Positions 1 through 5,175 of a stretch of DNA of 5,693 nt are shown here, in pieces. The stretch spans positions 69,224-74,916 of the forward strand of contig NZ_ML142872.1 in assembly GCF_004138495.1 (NCBI RefSeq), given 5' to 3'. Made by a program: the position numbers and the translations under genes. Each line of letters starts with the position of its first letter. Position 1 is the stretch's first letter. Under the pieces are notes generated by a model, which saw only the letters and a list, made by a program, of their open reading frames with translations, ran no database searches and was not told the origin of the DNA. This DNA comes from Phytoactinopolyspora endophytica. Its GTDB lineage: Bacteria > Actinomycetota > Actinomycetes > Jiangellales > Jiangellaceae.

Positions 1-886
1 GCGGAGGGCTGAAGAACTCGGCCTCCGGGATGTCGTCGAAACCGATGATCCGGACGTCATCCGGAACACGGATGCCCGCTTCGCCGAACGCCCGGAGGAG
101 GCCCAGCGCCATCTGATCGTTCCCGGCGAAGACCGCCTCGACGGCGGGTTCAGCCCGCCTGTGTGCTCGCTCGATGAGCTCCTTACCAGCCTGGTAACCG
201 GAGAGCGGACTCCAGTCACCCCGGATGATCTCCGGCACGGGGGCGCCAACGGTCTCCAGCGCCTGCTGCCATCCGCGTACCCGGCCCTCGGCCTCGAGCC
301 AGTCGGCCGGCCCCGCCACGTGCCAGACCGTACCGTGGCCCTGGTCGAGGAGATGCCGCGTCGCCGTTCGGGCCCCTTCGACTTGATCCACCGCCACAAC
401 GGGCAGTTCCCCGCCCTCCCCGCCCTCGACGGCGACAGCCGGCATCTTCGGTGGGCGGCCCGCGAGCGCCTCGACGGCGGAGTGTTGTGGCGCGATGACG
501 ATCAGACCGTCGACCGCCTGCTCGGCGAGATAGTCGAGCGCCTCGTCGATGCCCTGTCTGGTGATGTTCTTCAAACTGACGATGCTGACGAAGTAACCAG
601 CCTCGCGGGCGGCCTGCTCGATGCCGAAGAGAGTACTCGCCGGACCGTAGAGTGTGGTGTCGAACGCCACCACACCGAGCGTGTTGGTCTGCCGGGTGAC
701 CAGCGCGCGGGCGGTCCGGTTGCGCCGGTAACCCAGCTGCTCGATCGCGGCCTGCACCCGGTCCCGGGTGGTCTGGCGCACGTTCGGGTGGTCGTTGAGC
801 ACCCGGGAGACGGTTTGATGGGAGACACCGGCCATCCGGGCCACATCGACCATCACTGGGTTGCGGTCGGAGACGTCAGGATCCAT
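1..886 (-). CDS. LacI-family transcriptional regulator (3' end cut by window edge)
   Basis: This is a DNA-binding repressor of the LacI/GalR family, with 295 residues visible. Residues 12-35 form the N-terminal helix-turn-helix (VDVARMAGVSHQTVSRVLN). The hinge helix follows at about 55-66 (NRTARALVTRQT). A periplasmic-binding-protein-like sensor domain starts at about 69 (NTLGVVAFD) and includes DGLIVIAP (126-133), VFAGNDQMALGLL (252-264) and IIGFDDIPEAEFFSPP (280-295). Family members run about 330-350 residues, so roughly 40-55 residues, normally starting with a TTVRQ-like motif, lie off the left edge. An in-frame TAA immediately precedes the ATG, so translation cannot begin earlier. An internal ATG at 853 is possible, but it would start only a residue before the helix-turn-helix. 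The gene begins 27 bases after the Fpg/Nei stop, which suggests co-transcription. The effector is unknown: LacI proteins usually bind sugars and control nearby sugar genes, and none is visible here. Confidence 0.95.
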   Translation of the reverse strand, partial: MDPDVSDRNPVMVDVARMAGVSHQTVSRVLNDHPNVRQTTRDRVQAAIEQLGYRRNRTARALVTRQTNTLGVVAFDTTLYGPASTLFGIEQAAREAGYFVSIVSLKNITRQGIDEALDYLAEQAVDGLIVIAPQHSAVEALAGRPPKMPAVAVEGGEGGELPVVAVDQVEGARTATRHLLDQGHGTVWHVAGPADWLEAEGRVRGWQQALETVGAPVPEIIRGDWSPLSGYQAGKELIERAHRRAEPAVEAVFAGNDQMALGLLRAFGEAGIRVPDDVRIIGFDDIPEAEFFSPP

Positions 887-887
887 T

Positions 888-898
888 TACGAAGCGTA
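888..898. promoter_or_regulatory. Short inverted repeat beside the lacI-type start codon
   Basis: TACG-AAG-CGTA is an inverted repeat with 4-base arms and a 3-base centre. It lies in the 27-base gap just upstream of the LacI-family ATG. A LacI protein could bind here to regulate itself, but the arms are short and the odd-length centre differs from the usual CG-centred LacI operator. This is a weak candidate. Confidence 0.2.
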
Positions 899-913
899 TC
901 CCGCCTGTTCGCG

Positions 914-1777
914 TTACTTGAGCAGCTTGGACATCCGACGGTCCGCGAGAACCTTGCCGCCGGTCTGGCAGGTGGCGCAGTACTGGAGGCTGGAGTCCGC
1001 GAACGATACTTCGCGCACGGTGTCGCCGCAGACCGGGCACAGTTCCCCAGTGCGCCCGTGTACCCGCATCGACGTCCGTTTCGAATCCTTGAGATCACGT
1101 GCGGCGAGGCCCTCGGCCCGCTCCAGCGCGGTCCCGAGCTCATCGATGATCACCTGGTGGAGCTGGGCCACTTCATCATCGTTGAGTGTCGATGCGGGGT
1201 GGAACGGAGAGAGCCGAGCAGCATGCAGAACCTCGTCCGAGTAGGCGTTGCCGATGCCCGCGATGACGGACTGGTCTCGGAGAACGCCCTTGATCTGTGC
1301 CCGGCCGGCCGCCGCCAGCAGGGCACCGAGACGTTCTGTGGTGAACTCGGCAGCGAACGGGTCGACGCCCAGCCGGGCGATGCCTGGAACGTCCGATACA
1401 GTGCGGACTACGTAGACGGCGAGCTTCTTGCGTGTCCCGGCCTCCGTCAGGTCGAACCCGGAGCCGTCGGCGAGATGGACACGGAGCGCCAGCGGATTCT
1501 TGCCCGGCTTCGGTGGTCGCTGTGGCAGTCCGTCACTCCAGCGCAGCCATCCTGCCCGGGCGAGATGGACCACCAGATGAAGTCCGTCGCAGTCGACGTC
1601 GAGGAACTTTCCGTGGCGTTGGACGGACGTGACGGACAGCCCGCCGATCGAGACGATCGGCGGGTCGAACGTCTTGAGCACGCTGATCGCGGCGACATCA
1701 ACGCGCGCCACCGCCTTGCCGACCGCATTCCGGCGTAGGAAAGCAGCCAGCGCTTCGACCTCCGGCAGCTCCGGCAT
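914..1777 (-). CDS. Fpg/Nei-family DNA glycosylase (AP lyase), divergent actinobacterial type
   Basis: This 287-residue base-excision repair enzyme removes damaged bases, probably oxidised ones, and nicks the strand at the resulting abasic site. The N-terminus MPELPEVE supplies the catalytic Pro2 and Glu3, which fixes the ATG. Lys57 (QRHGK) matches the conserved Fpg lysine. GIGNAYSDEVL (174-184) is the helix-two-turn-helix region with its conserved Asn177. A C-terminal zinc finger uses Cys247, Cys250, Cys267 and Cys270. Several canonical MutM lesion-contact residues are changed. The HLGMSG motif is HLARAG (71-76), so the intercalating Met is Arg74. The R-R-F loop reads TRKKL (115-119). The Arg normally found six residues before the third zinc Cys aligns with a Ser (ADSSLQYC). 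A tail of 17 residues follows the last Cys. I recognise this as a subfamily common in actinobacteria rather than true MutM, so the substrate is uncertain. The start is 7 bases after the aat stop, with only a weak ribosome site. Confidence 0.94.
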   Translation of the reverse strand: MPELPEVEALAAFLRRNAVGKAVARVDVAAISVLKTFDPPIVSIGGLSVTSVQRHGKFLDVDCDGLHLVVHLARAGWLRWSDGLPQRPPKPGKNPLALRVHLADGSGFDLTEAGTRKKLAVYVVRTVSDVPGIARLGVDPFAAEFTTERLGALLAAAGRAQIKGVLRDQSVIAGIGNAYSDEVLHAARLSPFHPASTLNDDEVAQLHQVIIDELGTALERAEGLAARDLKDSKRTSMRVHGRTGELCPVCGDTVREVSFADSSLQYCATCQTGGKVLADRRMSKLLK

Positions 1778-1784
1778 AGTGCCA

Positions 1785-2498
1785 TCATGCCCTGTTCTCG
1801 TCGTTTCCGGTGAAGACAGGCGGTAGTTCGAGGCGGAGCGCGGACCGCAGCCGGCTCAGGTACTCCTCCCGCGATATCTCCACCACGCCGAGGCTGGCCA
1901 GATGGGGCGTACCCCACTGGACGTCGAGCAGGCGGCCGGCAGCGCCGTCGGCCGTGAGCATCTCCACCAGAGCCAGGAGAGCCACTTTGGAGGCATCGCG
2001 CCCCCAACGTTCGGACGCGTGGAACATGGACTCGCCGGCGAACAGCCCGCCGATCGCCACGCCATAGAGGCCGCCTCCGAGGCGGCCATCGGACGTCCAG
2101 GCCTCGACGGAATGTGCCCAGCCGAGCCGGTGCAACCTGCCGTATGCGCTGCGGATGTCGTCGGTGATCCACGCACCCGGCCGGTACGGATCGGCGCAGG
2201 CGGTCACCACTTCGTCGAAGGCAGCGTCCACGGTGATCTCGAACCGTTTCGTCGCCTGCCGAAGCGAGCGGGAGACTCGCAGCCGGCCGAGTGGCAGTAC
2301 GCCTCGCGGGTCCGGTGACCACCAGGCGAGCTCGGAGGACCGGCCGAAGAATCGGCTGACGGGCATGGGGAACAGGCCTGAGCGGTACGCGGCGAGCAGG
2401 GTGCCGGGCTCAAGATCCGCGCCGACGGCAATCAGGTCGCCGTTGTCGGCGTGAACGGCTGGAAGGTCCCAACGGGTCGGCGGTGGTTCGACCGGCAC
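1785..2498 (-). CDS. aat: Leucyl/phenylalanyl-tRNA--protein transferase
   Basis: Aat is a cytoplasmic enzyme that moves Leu or Phe from aminoacyl-tRNA onto proteins with N-terminal Arg or Lys, marking them for ClpS/ClpAP-type degradation in the N-end rule pathway. With the GTG start chosen here it has 237 residues, close to the 234 of E. coli Aat. Family motifs appear in order: AVGADL (24-29), AAYRSGLFPMP (36-46), WWSPDPRGVLP (59-69), WITDDIRSAYGRLHRLG (110-126), GGLYGV (142-147), AGESMF (154-159), DASKVAL (168-174) and LLDVQWGTPHLASLG (190-204). In the last motif, Asp192 and Gln194 match the catalytic D-x-Q of E. coli. The GTG has AAGGAG six bases upstream. An in-frame ATG at 2519 has its Shine-Dalgarno-like sequence directly abutting it, and a longer reading to 2648 would run into the divergent EcsC gene. 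The gene is first of a likely aat, fpg-like, lacI-like operon. Confidence 0.95.
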   Translation of the reverse strand: MPVEPPPTRWDLPAVHADNGDLIAVGADLEPGTLLAAYRSGLFPMPVSRFFGRSSELAWWSPDPRGVLPLGRLRVSRSLRQATKRFEITVDAAFDEVVTACADPYRPGAWITDDIRSAYGRLHRLGWAHSVEAWTSDGRLGGGLYGVAIGGLFAGESMFHASERWGRDASKVALLALVEMLTADGAAGRLLDVQWGTPHLASLGVVEISREEYLSRLRSALRLELPPVFTGNDENRA

Positions 2499-2504
2499 AC
2501 GGAT

Positions 2505-2510
2505 CTCCTT
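2505..2510 (-). promoter_or_regulatory. aat ribosome binding site (AAGGAG), decides GTG start
   Basis: AAGGAG on the minus strand sits six bases before the GTG at 2498. This ideal spacing favours GTG over the in-frame ATG at 2519, where GAGGAG touches the start codon with no spacer. Confidence 0.75.
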
Positions 2511-2529
2511 CGGTGTCATCTCCTCAGAC

Positions 2530-2535
2530 AGGGTA
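2530..2535 (-). promoter_or_regulatory. Candidate -10 box for the aat operon
   Basis: TACCCT on the minus strand fits the actinobacterial TANNNT -10 pattern. It would place the transcript start about 25 bases before the GTG, leaving room for the ribosome site. No good -35 is visible at 16-18 bases upstream, so this is tentative. Confidence 0.3.
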
Positions 2536-2587
2536 TGGCGGACGGGAATCTCGCCGTGCGGGGCGTCCCGGCGATACGGTCCGGGCG

Positions 2588-2593
2588 TAAGCT
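2588..2593 (+). promoter_or_regulatory. Candidate -10 box giving a leaderless ecsC-family mRNA
   Basis: TAAGCT matches the TANNNT -10 pattern and ends six bases before the ATG at 2600, so the predicted transcript start is the A of the start codon. There is no Shine-Dalgarno sequence between this box and the ATG. Both facts point to a leaderless message, which is common in actinobacteria. The -35 region (around 2564-2570) is a poor match. Confidence 0.5.
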
Positions 2594-2599
2594 GGTCGC

Positions 2600-3292
2600 A
2601 TGGGTCTTCGGGCGAGTATGGCCATGTGGGCTGGCAACCAGGCGGCACGGCGAGCGGCGCCGGTCATGGCGTCCCGTGGTGCGCAGCATTTCGTCGACAA
2701 GGCGATCGATGGGTTCGCCGGGTTCCCAGGTGCGCGCGAGGTCGCGCGCAAGCACCTGGAGCGTCGGCGGGATGTCGACCGCGCCGTGCGCGACGTGATC
2801 GAACAGCACGTGCGGCTCGCGGGCGTGCAGGGATTCGTCGCGAACCTGGGCGGCGTGGTCACCCTGCCGGTGGCGATCCCGGCCAACATCGCCGGGATCG
2901 CCGTCCTGCATCTCCGGATGGCCGCGGCCATCGCACATATGCGGGGCTATGACATCTCCGACAGCCGGGTACGGACGGCGGCGTTGATGACCCTGCTGGG
3001 TAAGGACGGGGCCGGTTCCATTGGCCAGGTCGGGTCCCTGCCCGCCCTGCCTCACGACGTCGCCATGGGGCGCAAGGAGATCGAGCAGGTGACGGTGGAA
3101 CGGGTCGCGGCCCGGGTCGGCCAGGAGCTGACGGCGCGGGTCGGCGGCAAACACGCCACGCTGATGATCGCCAAGCGCGTTCCGGTGCTCGGAGGTGCGG
3201 TGAGCGCGGGCGTCGACGCCGTGTCGACCTGGTCGGTCGGCAGGTACGCCGACAGCCAGTTCCCTACGAATGTCATGGTCGAGCGCGCCTAG
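2600..3292 (+). CDS. EcsC-family protein
   Basis: This 230-residue protein resembles the EcsC family (Pfam EcsC), whose biochemical role is not settled. The namesake lies beside the EcsAB ABC transporter in Bacillus, but no transporter gene is visible here. The N-terminal third is basic and helical (RGAQHFVDKAIDGFAGFPG at 26-44). A hydrophobic Gly/Ala-rich stretch follows at about 73-114 and includes LPVAIPANIAGIAVLHLRM. A second hydrophobic stretch at about 194-212 (VPVLGGAVSAGVDAVSTWS) leads to the C-terminal YADSQFP motif at 216-222, which I regard as the clearest family mark. There is no signal peptide. The hydrophobic parts may associate with the membrane, but they carry charged or polar interruptions and are not textbook spans. 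The ATG fits a leaderless start. The gene runs divergently from aat and ends 19 bases from the convergent DinB-like gene. Confidence 0.8.
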   Translation: MGLRASMAMWAGNQAARRAAPVMASRGAQHFVDKAIDGFAGFPGAREVARKHLERRRDVDRAVRDVIEQHVRLAGVQGFVANLGGVVTLPVAIPANIAGIAVLHLRMAAAIAHMRGYDISDSRVRTAALMTLLGKDGAGSIGQVGSLPALPHDVAMGRKEIEQVTVERVAARVGQELTARVGGKHATLMIAKRVPVLGGAVSAGVDAVSTWSVGRYADSQFPTNVMVERA

Positions 3293-3311
3293 GGCACACT
3301 CGCGCGCCGGC

Positions 3312-3824
3312 TCAGGTTGAGCGCAGCACCACACCGCGGATGAATGCTGCTTGGCCTACATGTTGCGCGGTGTCATTGACGACGCTGACCAACCGGACTC
3401 CCAGCGAGACGGGCGGATCCCAGCGCTCGTCGATGATGTGGTCGAGGTCCGGGTCCGTGAGGCGGTCTACGTAACTCACTGCAAGGTCATGGGCGGCATC
3501 GTGGTACCCGGTCAGGAGGTCGCCGGAGTCCACCCGGACGGCCGCGACGTCCTCGCTCCCGTGTCCGTAACCGGTCGCGGCCGGGCTGAACGGCAGGCCG
3601 AACCGCTCGGCCCAGCCGCCCGCGGTCCAGGCCTGCTCGGTGCCGGCCACGTCTGCCAGATGGTCGTCCAGGATGCGAGTGAGATGCCACACCAACCAGG
3701 CGATGGAGTTGGCGCGGCTGTCGATGCGGTGGCTGAGCTGATCAGGTGAAAGCCCGTCGACGACGCTGTGAACCTCCTCACGAACCCGGCCGAACGCGTC
3801 GTTAAGCAGATCTGCGCTTCTCAC
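3312..3824 (-). CDS. DinB/DUF664-like protein, possible mycothiol-dependent enzyme
   Basis: This 170-residue protein fits the four-helix-bundle DinB/YfiT/DUF664 superfamily, which includes metal-dependent thiol transferases that use bacillithiol or mycothiol. The first helix is SADLLNDAFGRVREEVHSVVDGLS (3-26). Next comes ANSIAWLVWHLTRILDDH (38-55), where His47 is the usual first metal ligand. The C-terminal helix carries NDTAQHVGQAAFIRG (150-164), with His155 and possibly Asp151 as further ligands. The third His seen in many members (HNGHA) aligns with Gln158, so the metal site is atypical. WAERFGLPF and ATGYGHGSE in the middle are typical of a subgroup I recall from actinobacteria. I chose the GTG start because GGGGAG lies eight bases upstream and the protein then begins at the family's usual point. 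An ATG at 3893 would add 23 residues. Despite the name, the protein is unrelated to DNA polymerase IV. The substrate is unknown. Confidence 0.88.
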   Translation of the reverse strand: MRSADLLNDAFGRVREEVHSVVDGLSPDQLSHRIDSRANSIAWLVWHLTRILDDHLADVAGTEQAWTAGGWAERFGLPFSPAATGYGHGSEDVAAVRVDSGDLLTGYHDAAHDLAVSYVDRLTDPDLDHIIDERWDPPVSLGVRLVSVVNDTAQHVGQAAFIRGVVLRST

Positions 3825-3832
3825 CCGGACGA

Positions 3833-3838
3833 CTCCCC
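3833..3838 (-). promoter_or_regulatory. Ribosome binding site for the DinB-like gene (GGGGAG)
   Basis: GGGGAG on the minus strand lies eight bases before the GTG at 3824. This supports the shorter 170-residue protein over the in-frame ATG at 3893, which lacks a clear ribosome site. Confidence 0.6.
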
Positions 3839-3880
3839 TCACCAACGTGGGCCGCGTGCCTTCGGCCCTGGTCACCGTGC

Positions 3881-3892
3881 TGACGTACGTCA
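3881..3892. promoter_or_regulatory. Perfect 12-base palindrome, candidate operator
   Basis: TGACGTACGTCA reads the same on both strands. It lies 57 bases upstream of the GTG of the DinB-like gene and about 115 bases upstream of the small plus-strand gene, in the region where their promoters must lie. Its size and symmetry fit a dimeric regulator's site, but the regulator is not identifiable. If the DinB-like gene started at the ATG at 3893, the palindrome would fall just inside the coding region. Confidence 0.45.
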
Positions 3893-3898
3893 TATCGC

Positions 3899-3922
3899 GT
3901 ACCCATGTGCGGCGCCGGGTAC
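3899..3922. repeat. Inverted repeat GTACCC / GGGTAC with 12-base centre
   Basis: GTACCC (3899-3904) and GGGTAC (3917-3922) are exact reverse complements around a 12-base centre that contains the palindrome GGCGCC. The element is six bases from the 12-base palindrome, in the same divergent intergenic region. It could be a second operator or a small hairpin. Confidence 0.35.
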
Positions 3923-3957
3923 ACCATCATGATCCGTGATCTCGCCGTAATAAATGA

Positions 3958-3990
3958 GTGACATTAACGGGACGAGGTTGATTATCCTCG
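3958..3990 (+). promoter_or_regulatory. Candidate promoter with overlapping inverted repeat, upstream of the small gene
   Basis: GTGACA (3958-3963) resembles a -35 box and TATCCT (3983-3988) a -10 box. The spacer is 19 bases, longer than ideal. The start site would fall around 3994-3996. CGAGG (3973-3977) and CCTCG (3986-3990) form a 5-base inverted repeat across the -10 box, which could serve as an operator. Each part alone is weak. Confidence 0.35.
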
Positions 3991-4005
3991 GATGTGGGAG
4001 GCCAA

Positions 4006-4323
4006 ATGGGTACAACTTTCGCAGGTCTGGTGCGCGCACTGCGCCGACGACGCCCCACAGAGGAACCTACACCCGGTCCGGACCCGTTCGATACCCTCAC
4101 GGTCCAGTATCGGCTCACCCGCGTGGCTGCCGAGATCAAGGTGCTGGAACGTGACGGCAGGCGCTGGGCGCGAGGGTTCCACCTCGTCGCCGCCACCGCA
4201 GCGTACGACGGGCTGCTGTGTGACGCCGCGAGGATGTCGGGTGTGCCGATCCCCGACGCTGATCCGCCTGTCCGCAGGCTGATACTTGAGCCCGAACTGC
4301 GCCGAATTGGCTGGAACTGGTAG
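4006..4323 (+). CDS. Small hypothetical protein, 105 residues
   Basis: I do not recognise this family. It has a basic N-terminus (RALRRRRP, 10-17), then a Pro/Asp/Glu-rich linker (18-29). A predicted helical region follows at about 30-78, with YRLTRVAAEIKVLERDGRRWARGFHLVAATAAYDGLLCDAA split over two or three helices. The tail contains LILEPELRRIGWNW, ending in two Trp. There is no signal peptide, no membrane span and a single Cys (72), so it is probably cytoplasmic. Coding is supported by GC-rich third positions, a full-length frame, and GGGAGG four bases before the ATG. An in-frame GTG at 3994 would add four residues and could be a leaderless start from the promoter just upstream. The gene is divergent from the DinB-like gene and is followed by a repeat cluster. 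The moderate helical core and arginine-rich start could suit a small binding partner, but that is a guess. Confidence 0.7.
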   Translation: MGTTFAGLVRALRRRRPTEEPTPGPDPFDTLTVQYRLTRVAAEIKVLERDGRRWARGFHLVAATAAYDGLLCDAARMSGVPIPDADPPVRRLILEPELRRIGWNW

Positions 4324-4348
4324 GACCTGTTGGCGTCGCGGCCCTGGG

Positions 4349-4457
4349 TGGTTGCGTTGAGTGGCTTGGGGCGGTGTTGGCGCCGCCGCACGGCTGGTTG
4401 CGTTGGGTGGCTTGGCGGCGGTGTTGCCGCCGCCGTACGGCTGGTTGCGTTGGGTGG
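4349..4457. repeat. Tandem repeat, about 2.3 copies of a 46-47 base unit
   Basis: Unit 1 is 4349-4394 (46 bases), unit 2 is 4395-4441 (47 bases), and a partial third copy covers 4442-4457. Each full unit opens with TGGTTGCGTTG, continues with GTGGCTTGG, then a GC-rich hairpin with loop TGTTG, and closes with ACGGC. Units 1 and 2 differ at only a few positions, including one inserted base in the hairpin. The array begins 26 bases after the small gene's stop, in the gap between convergent genes. No spacers separate the units, so it is not CRISPR. It may be a dispersed intergenic element or part of a transcription stop region. Confidence 0.8.
4414..4434. terminator. Perfect 8-bp GC stem-loop in repeat unit 2
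   Basis: GGCGGCGG (4414-4421) pairs exactly with CCGCCGCC (4427-4434) around the 5-base loop TGTTG. Unit 1 can form a shorter stem at the matching place (GGCGG 4370-4374 with CCGCC 4383-4387). The position between convergent genes suits a bidirectional terminator. No T-run follows on either strand, so it would be a tract-less terminator of the kind proposed for high-GC actinobacteria. Confidence 0.4.
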
Positions 4458-4523
4458 GCCGGGGAGCTCCGTCTCACTCTCACGCGGCCGGCGGGTAGTT
4501 TCTCGTGCTGGTCGCGTGGGTCT

Positions 4524-4595
4524 GCCGCCGCCCGAAGATCGATCGACGGACTTCCCCGGCCCGTTCGGGCGCTTCAGTTGGTCTCGGGCGGCGGC
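4524..4595. repeat. Perfect 12-bp inverted repeat enclosing a nested hairpin, downstream of ogt
   Basis: GCCGCCGCCCGA (4524-4535) and TCGGGCGGCGGC (4584-4595) are exact reverse complements 48 bases apart. Inside, GCCCG (4559-4563) and CGGGC (4566-4570) form a second small hairpin. On the minus strand the structure starts 26 bases after the ogt stop, so it could end or stabilise the alkA-ogt transcript. A non-coding structured RNA is possible but unsupported. Otherwise the stretch 4458-4621 shows no gene. Confidence 0.55.
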
Positions 4596-4621
4596 GCAGC
4601 ACCGGGTGGGAATACTGAGGG

Positions 4622-5119
4622 CTATGGCGACGGTGCAGTACGGCCTGCCTCCAGGTCGAGGAGTGCCTGCTTGCGTTCCAGCCCACCGCCGTAGCCGGTC
4701 AACGAGCCCGACGTACCGACGACGCGGTGACAGGGGACGATGATCGATATCGGGTTGCGGCCGTTGGCAAGCCCGACCGCTCGGAACGCCGTCGGCCGTC
4801 CGATCTGCTCAGCGATGTCCCGGTAGCTGCACACCTCGCCATACCCGATGGTGCGCAGCGCGCTCCACACCTCGCGCTGGAACGGTGTGCCGGACGGGTT
4901 CAGCGACAGGTCGAACTCCTTGATCTCGCCGGCGAAATAGGCGTCGAGTTGTTCGGCGGCGTCGCGGAAGGCGGCGTCGTTCCGTATCCAGCTTGGGTCG
5001 ACGTCAGGCGGGCCGTGCCGGCGTTCCTCCATGTAGAGGCCGGTCAATCCGTAGTCATCGGCGGTGAGCAGGAGCGGGCCGATCGGGCTATCAGTGGTTG
5101 TCCAGTATGTCGTCATCAT
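4622..5119 (-). CDS. ogt: Methylated-DNA--[protein]-cysteine S-methyltransferase
   Basis: Ogt repairs O6-alkylguanine and O4-alkylthymine in DNA by a one-time transfer of the alkyl group to its own cysteine. The protein has 165 residues, close to the 171 of E. coli Ogt. The N-terminal ribonuclease-H-like domain covers about 1-78 (YWTTTDSPIGPLLLTADDYGLTGLY at 5-29). The C-terminal DNA-binding domain starts at TPFQREVWSALRTIGYGEVCSY (78-99). The recognition-helix region FRAVGLANGRNP (112-123) includes the base-flipping Arg113. The active site is IIVPCHRVVG with acceptor Cys130, followed by GSLTGYGGGLERK (138-150). The ATG at 5119 has AGAGGAG seven bases upstream; a second ATG follows immediately. 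A longer in-frame reading to 5260 would overlap the upstream gene and add residues not found in the family. It lies 98 bases downstream of alkA on the same strand. Confidence 0.97.
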   Translation of the reverse strand: MMTTYWTTTDSPIGPLLLTADDYGLTGLYMEERRHGPPDVDPSWIRNDAAFRDAAEQLDAYFAGEIKEFDLSLNPSGTPFQREVWSALRTIGYGEVCSYRDIAEQIGRPTAFRAVGLANGRNPISIIVPCHRVVGTSGSLTGYGGGLERKQALLDLEAGRTAPSP

Positions 5120-5126
5120 TACTCGT

Positions 5127-5133
5127 CTCCTCT
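5127..5133 (-). promoter_or_regulatory. ogt ribosome binding site (AGAGGAG)
   Basis: AGAGGAG on the minus strand lies seven bases before the ATG at 5119. It fixes the start and rules out the longer in-frame reading that would overlap alkA. Confidence 0.75.
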
Positions 5134-5175
5134 GTTGCATGTCGTCGTGTGCATCTGGTCCGCTTGAGGCGCCCA

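Noticed and set aside
161..1738. A 525-codon plus-strand open frame
   Set aside because: It runs antisense across both the LacI-family and Fpg/Nei genes, spans their boundary, and its translation has no recognisable domain. Long antisense frames are common at this GC content.
1785..2648. Longer aat reading starting at an ATG at 2648
   Set aside because: The extra 50 residues do not fit the family, would overlap the EcsC-family gene, and the GTG at 2498 has a strong ribosome site.
3281..3313. Bidirectional terminator between the EcsC-family and DinB-like genes
   Set aside because: GCGCGC runs at 3283-3288 and 3302-3307 could pair, but the stem is short, lies mostly over coding ends, and has no T-run.
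2516..3334. A 272-codon minus-strand open frame opposite the EcsC-family gene
   Set aside because: Its translation is rich in Arg, His, Asp and Pro with no domain, and the plus strand encodes a recognisable protein throughout.
4349..4457. CRISPR array
   Set aside because: The units abut directly with no unique spacers, there are only about 2.3 copies, and no cas genes are nearby.
4330..4743. Plus-strand open frames crossing the repeat region and the 3' end of ogt
   Set aside because: They encode low-complexity repeats, run into the antisense of ogt, and lack a ribosome site.
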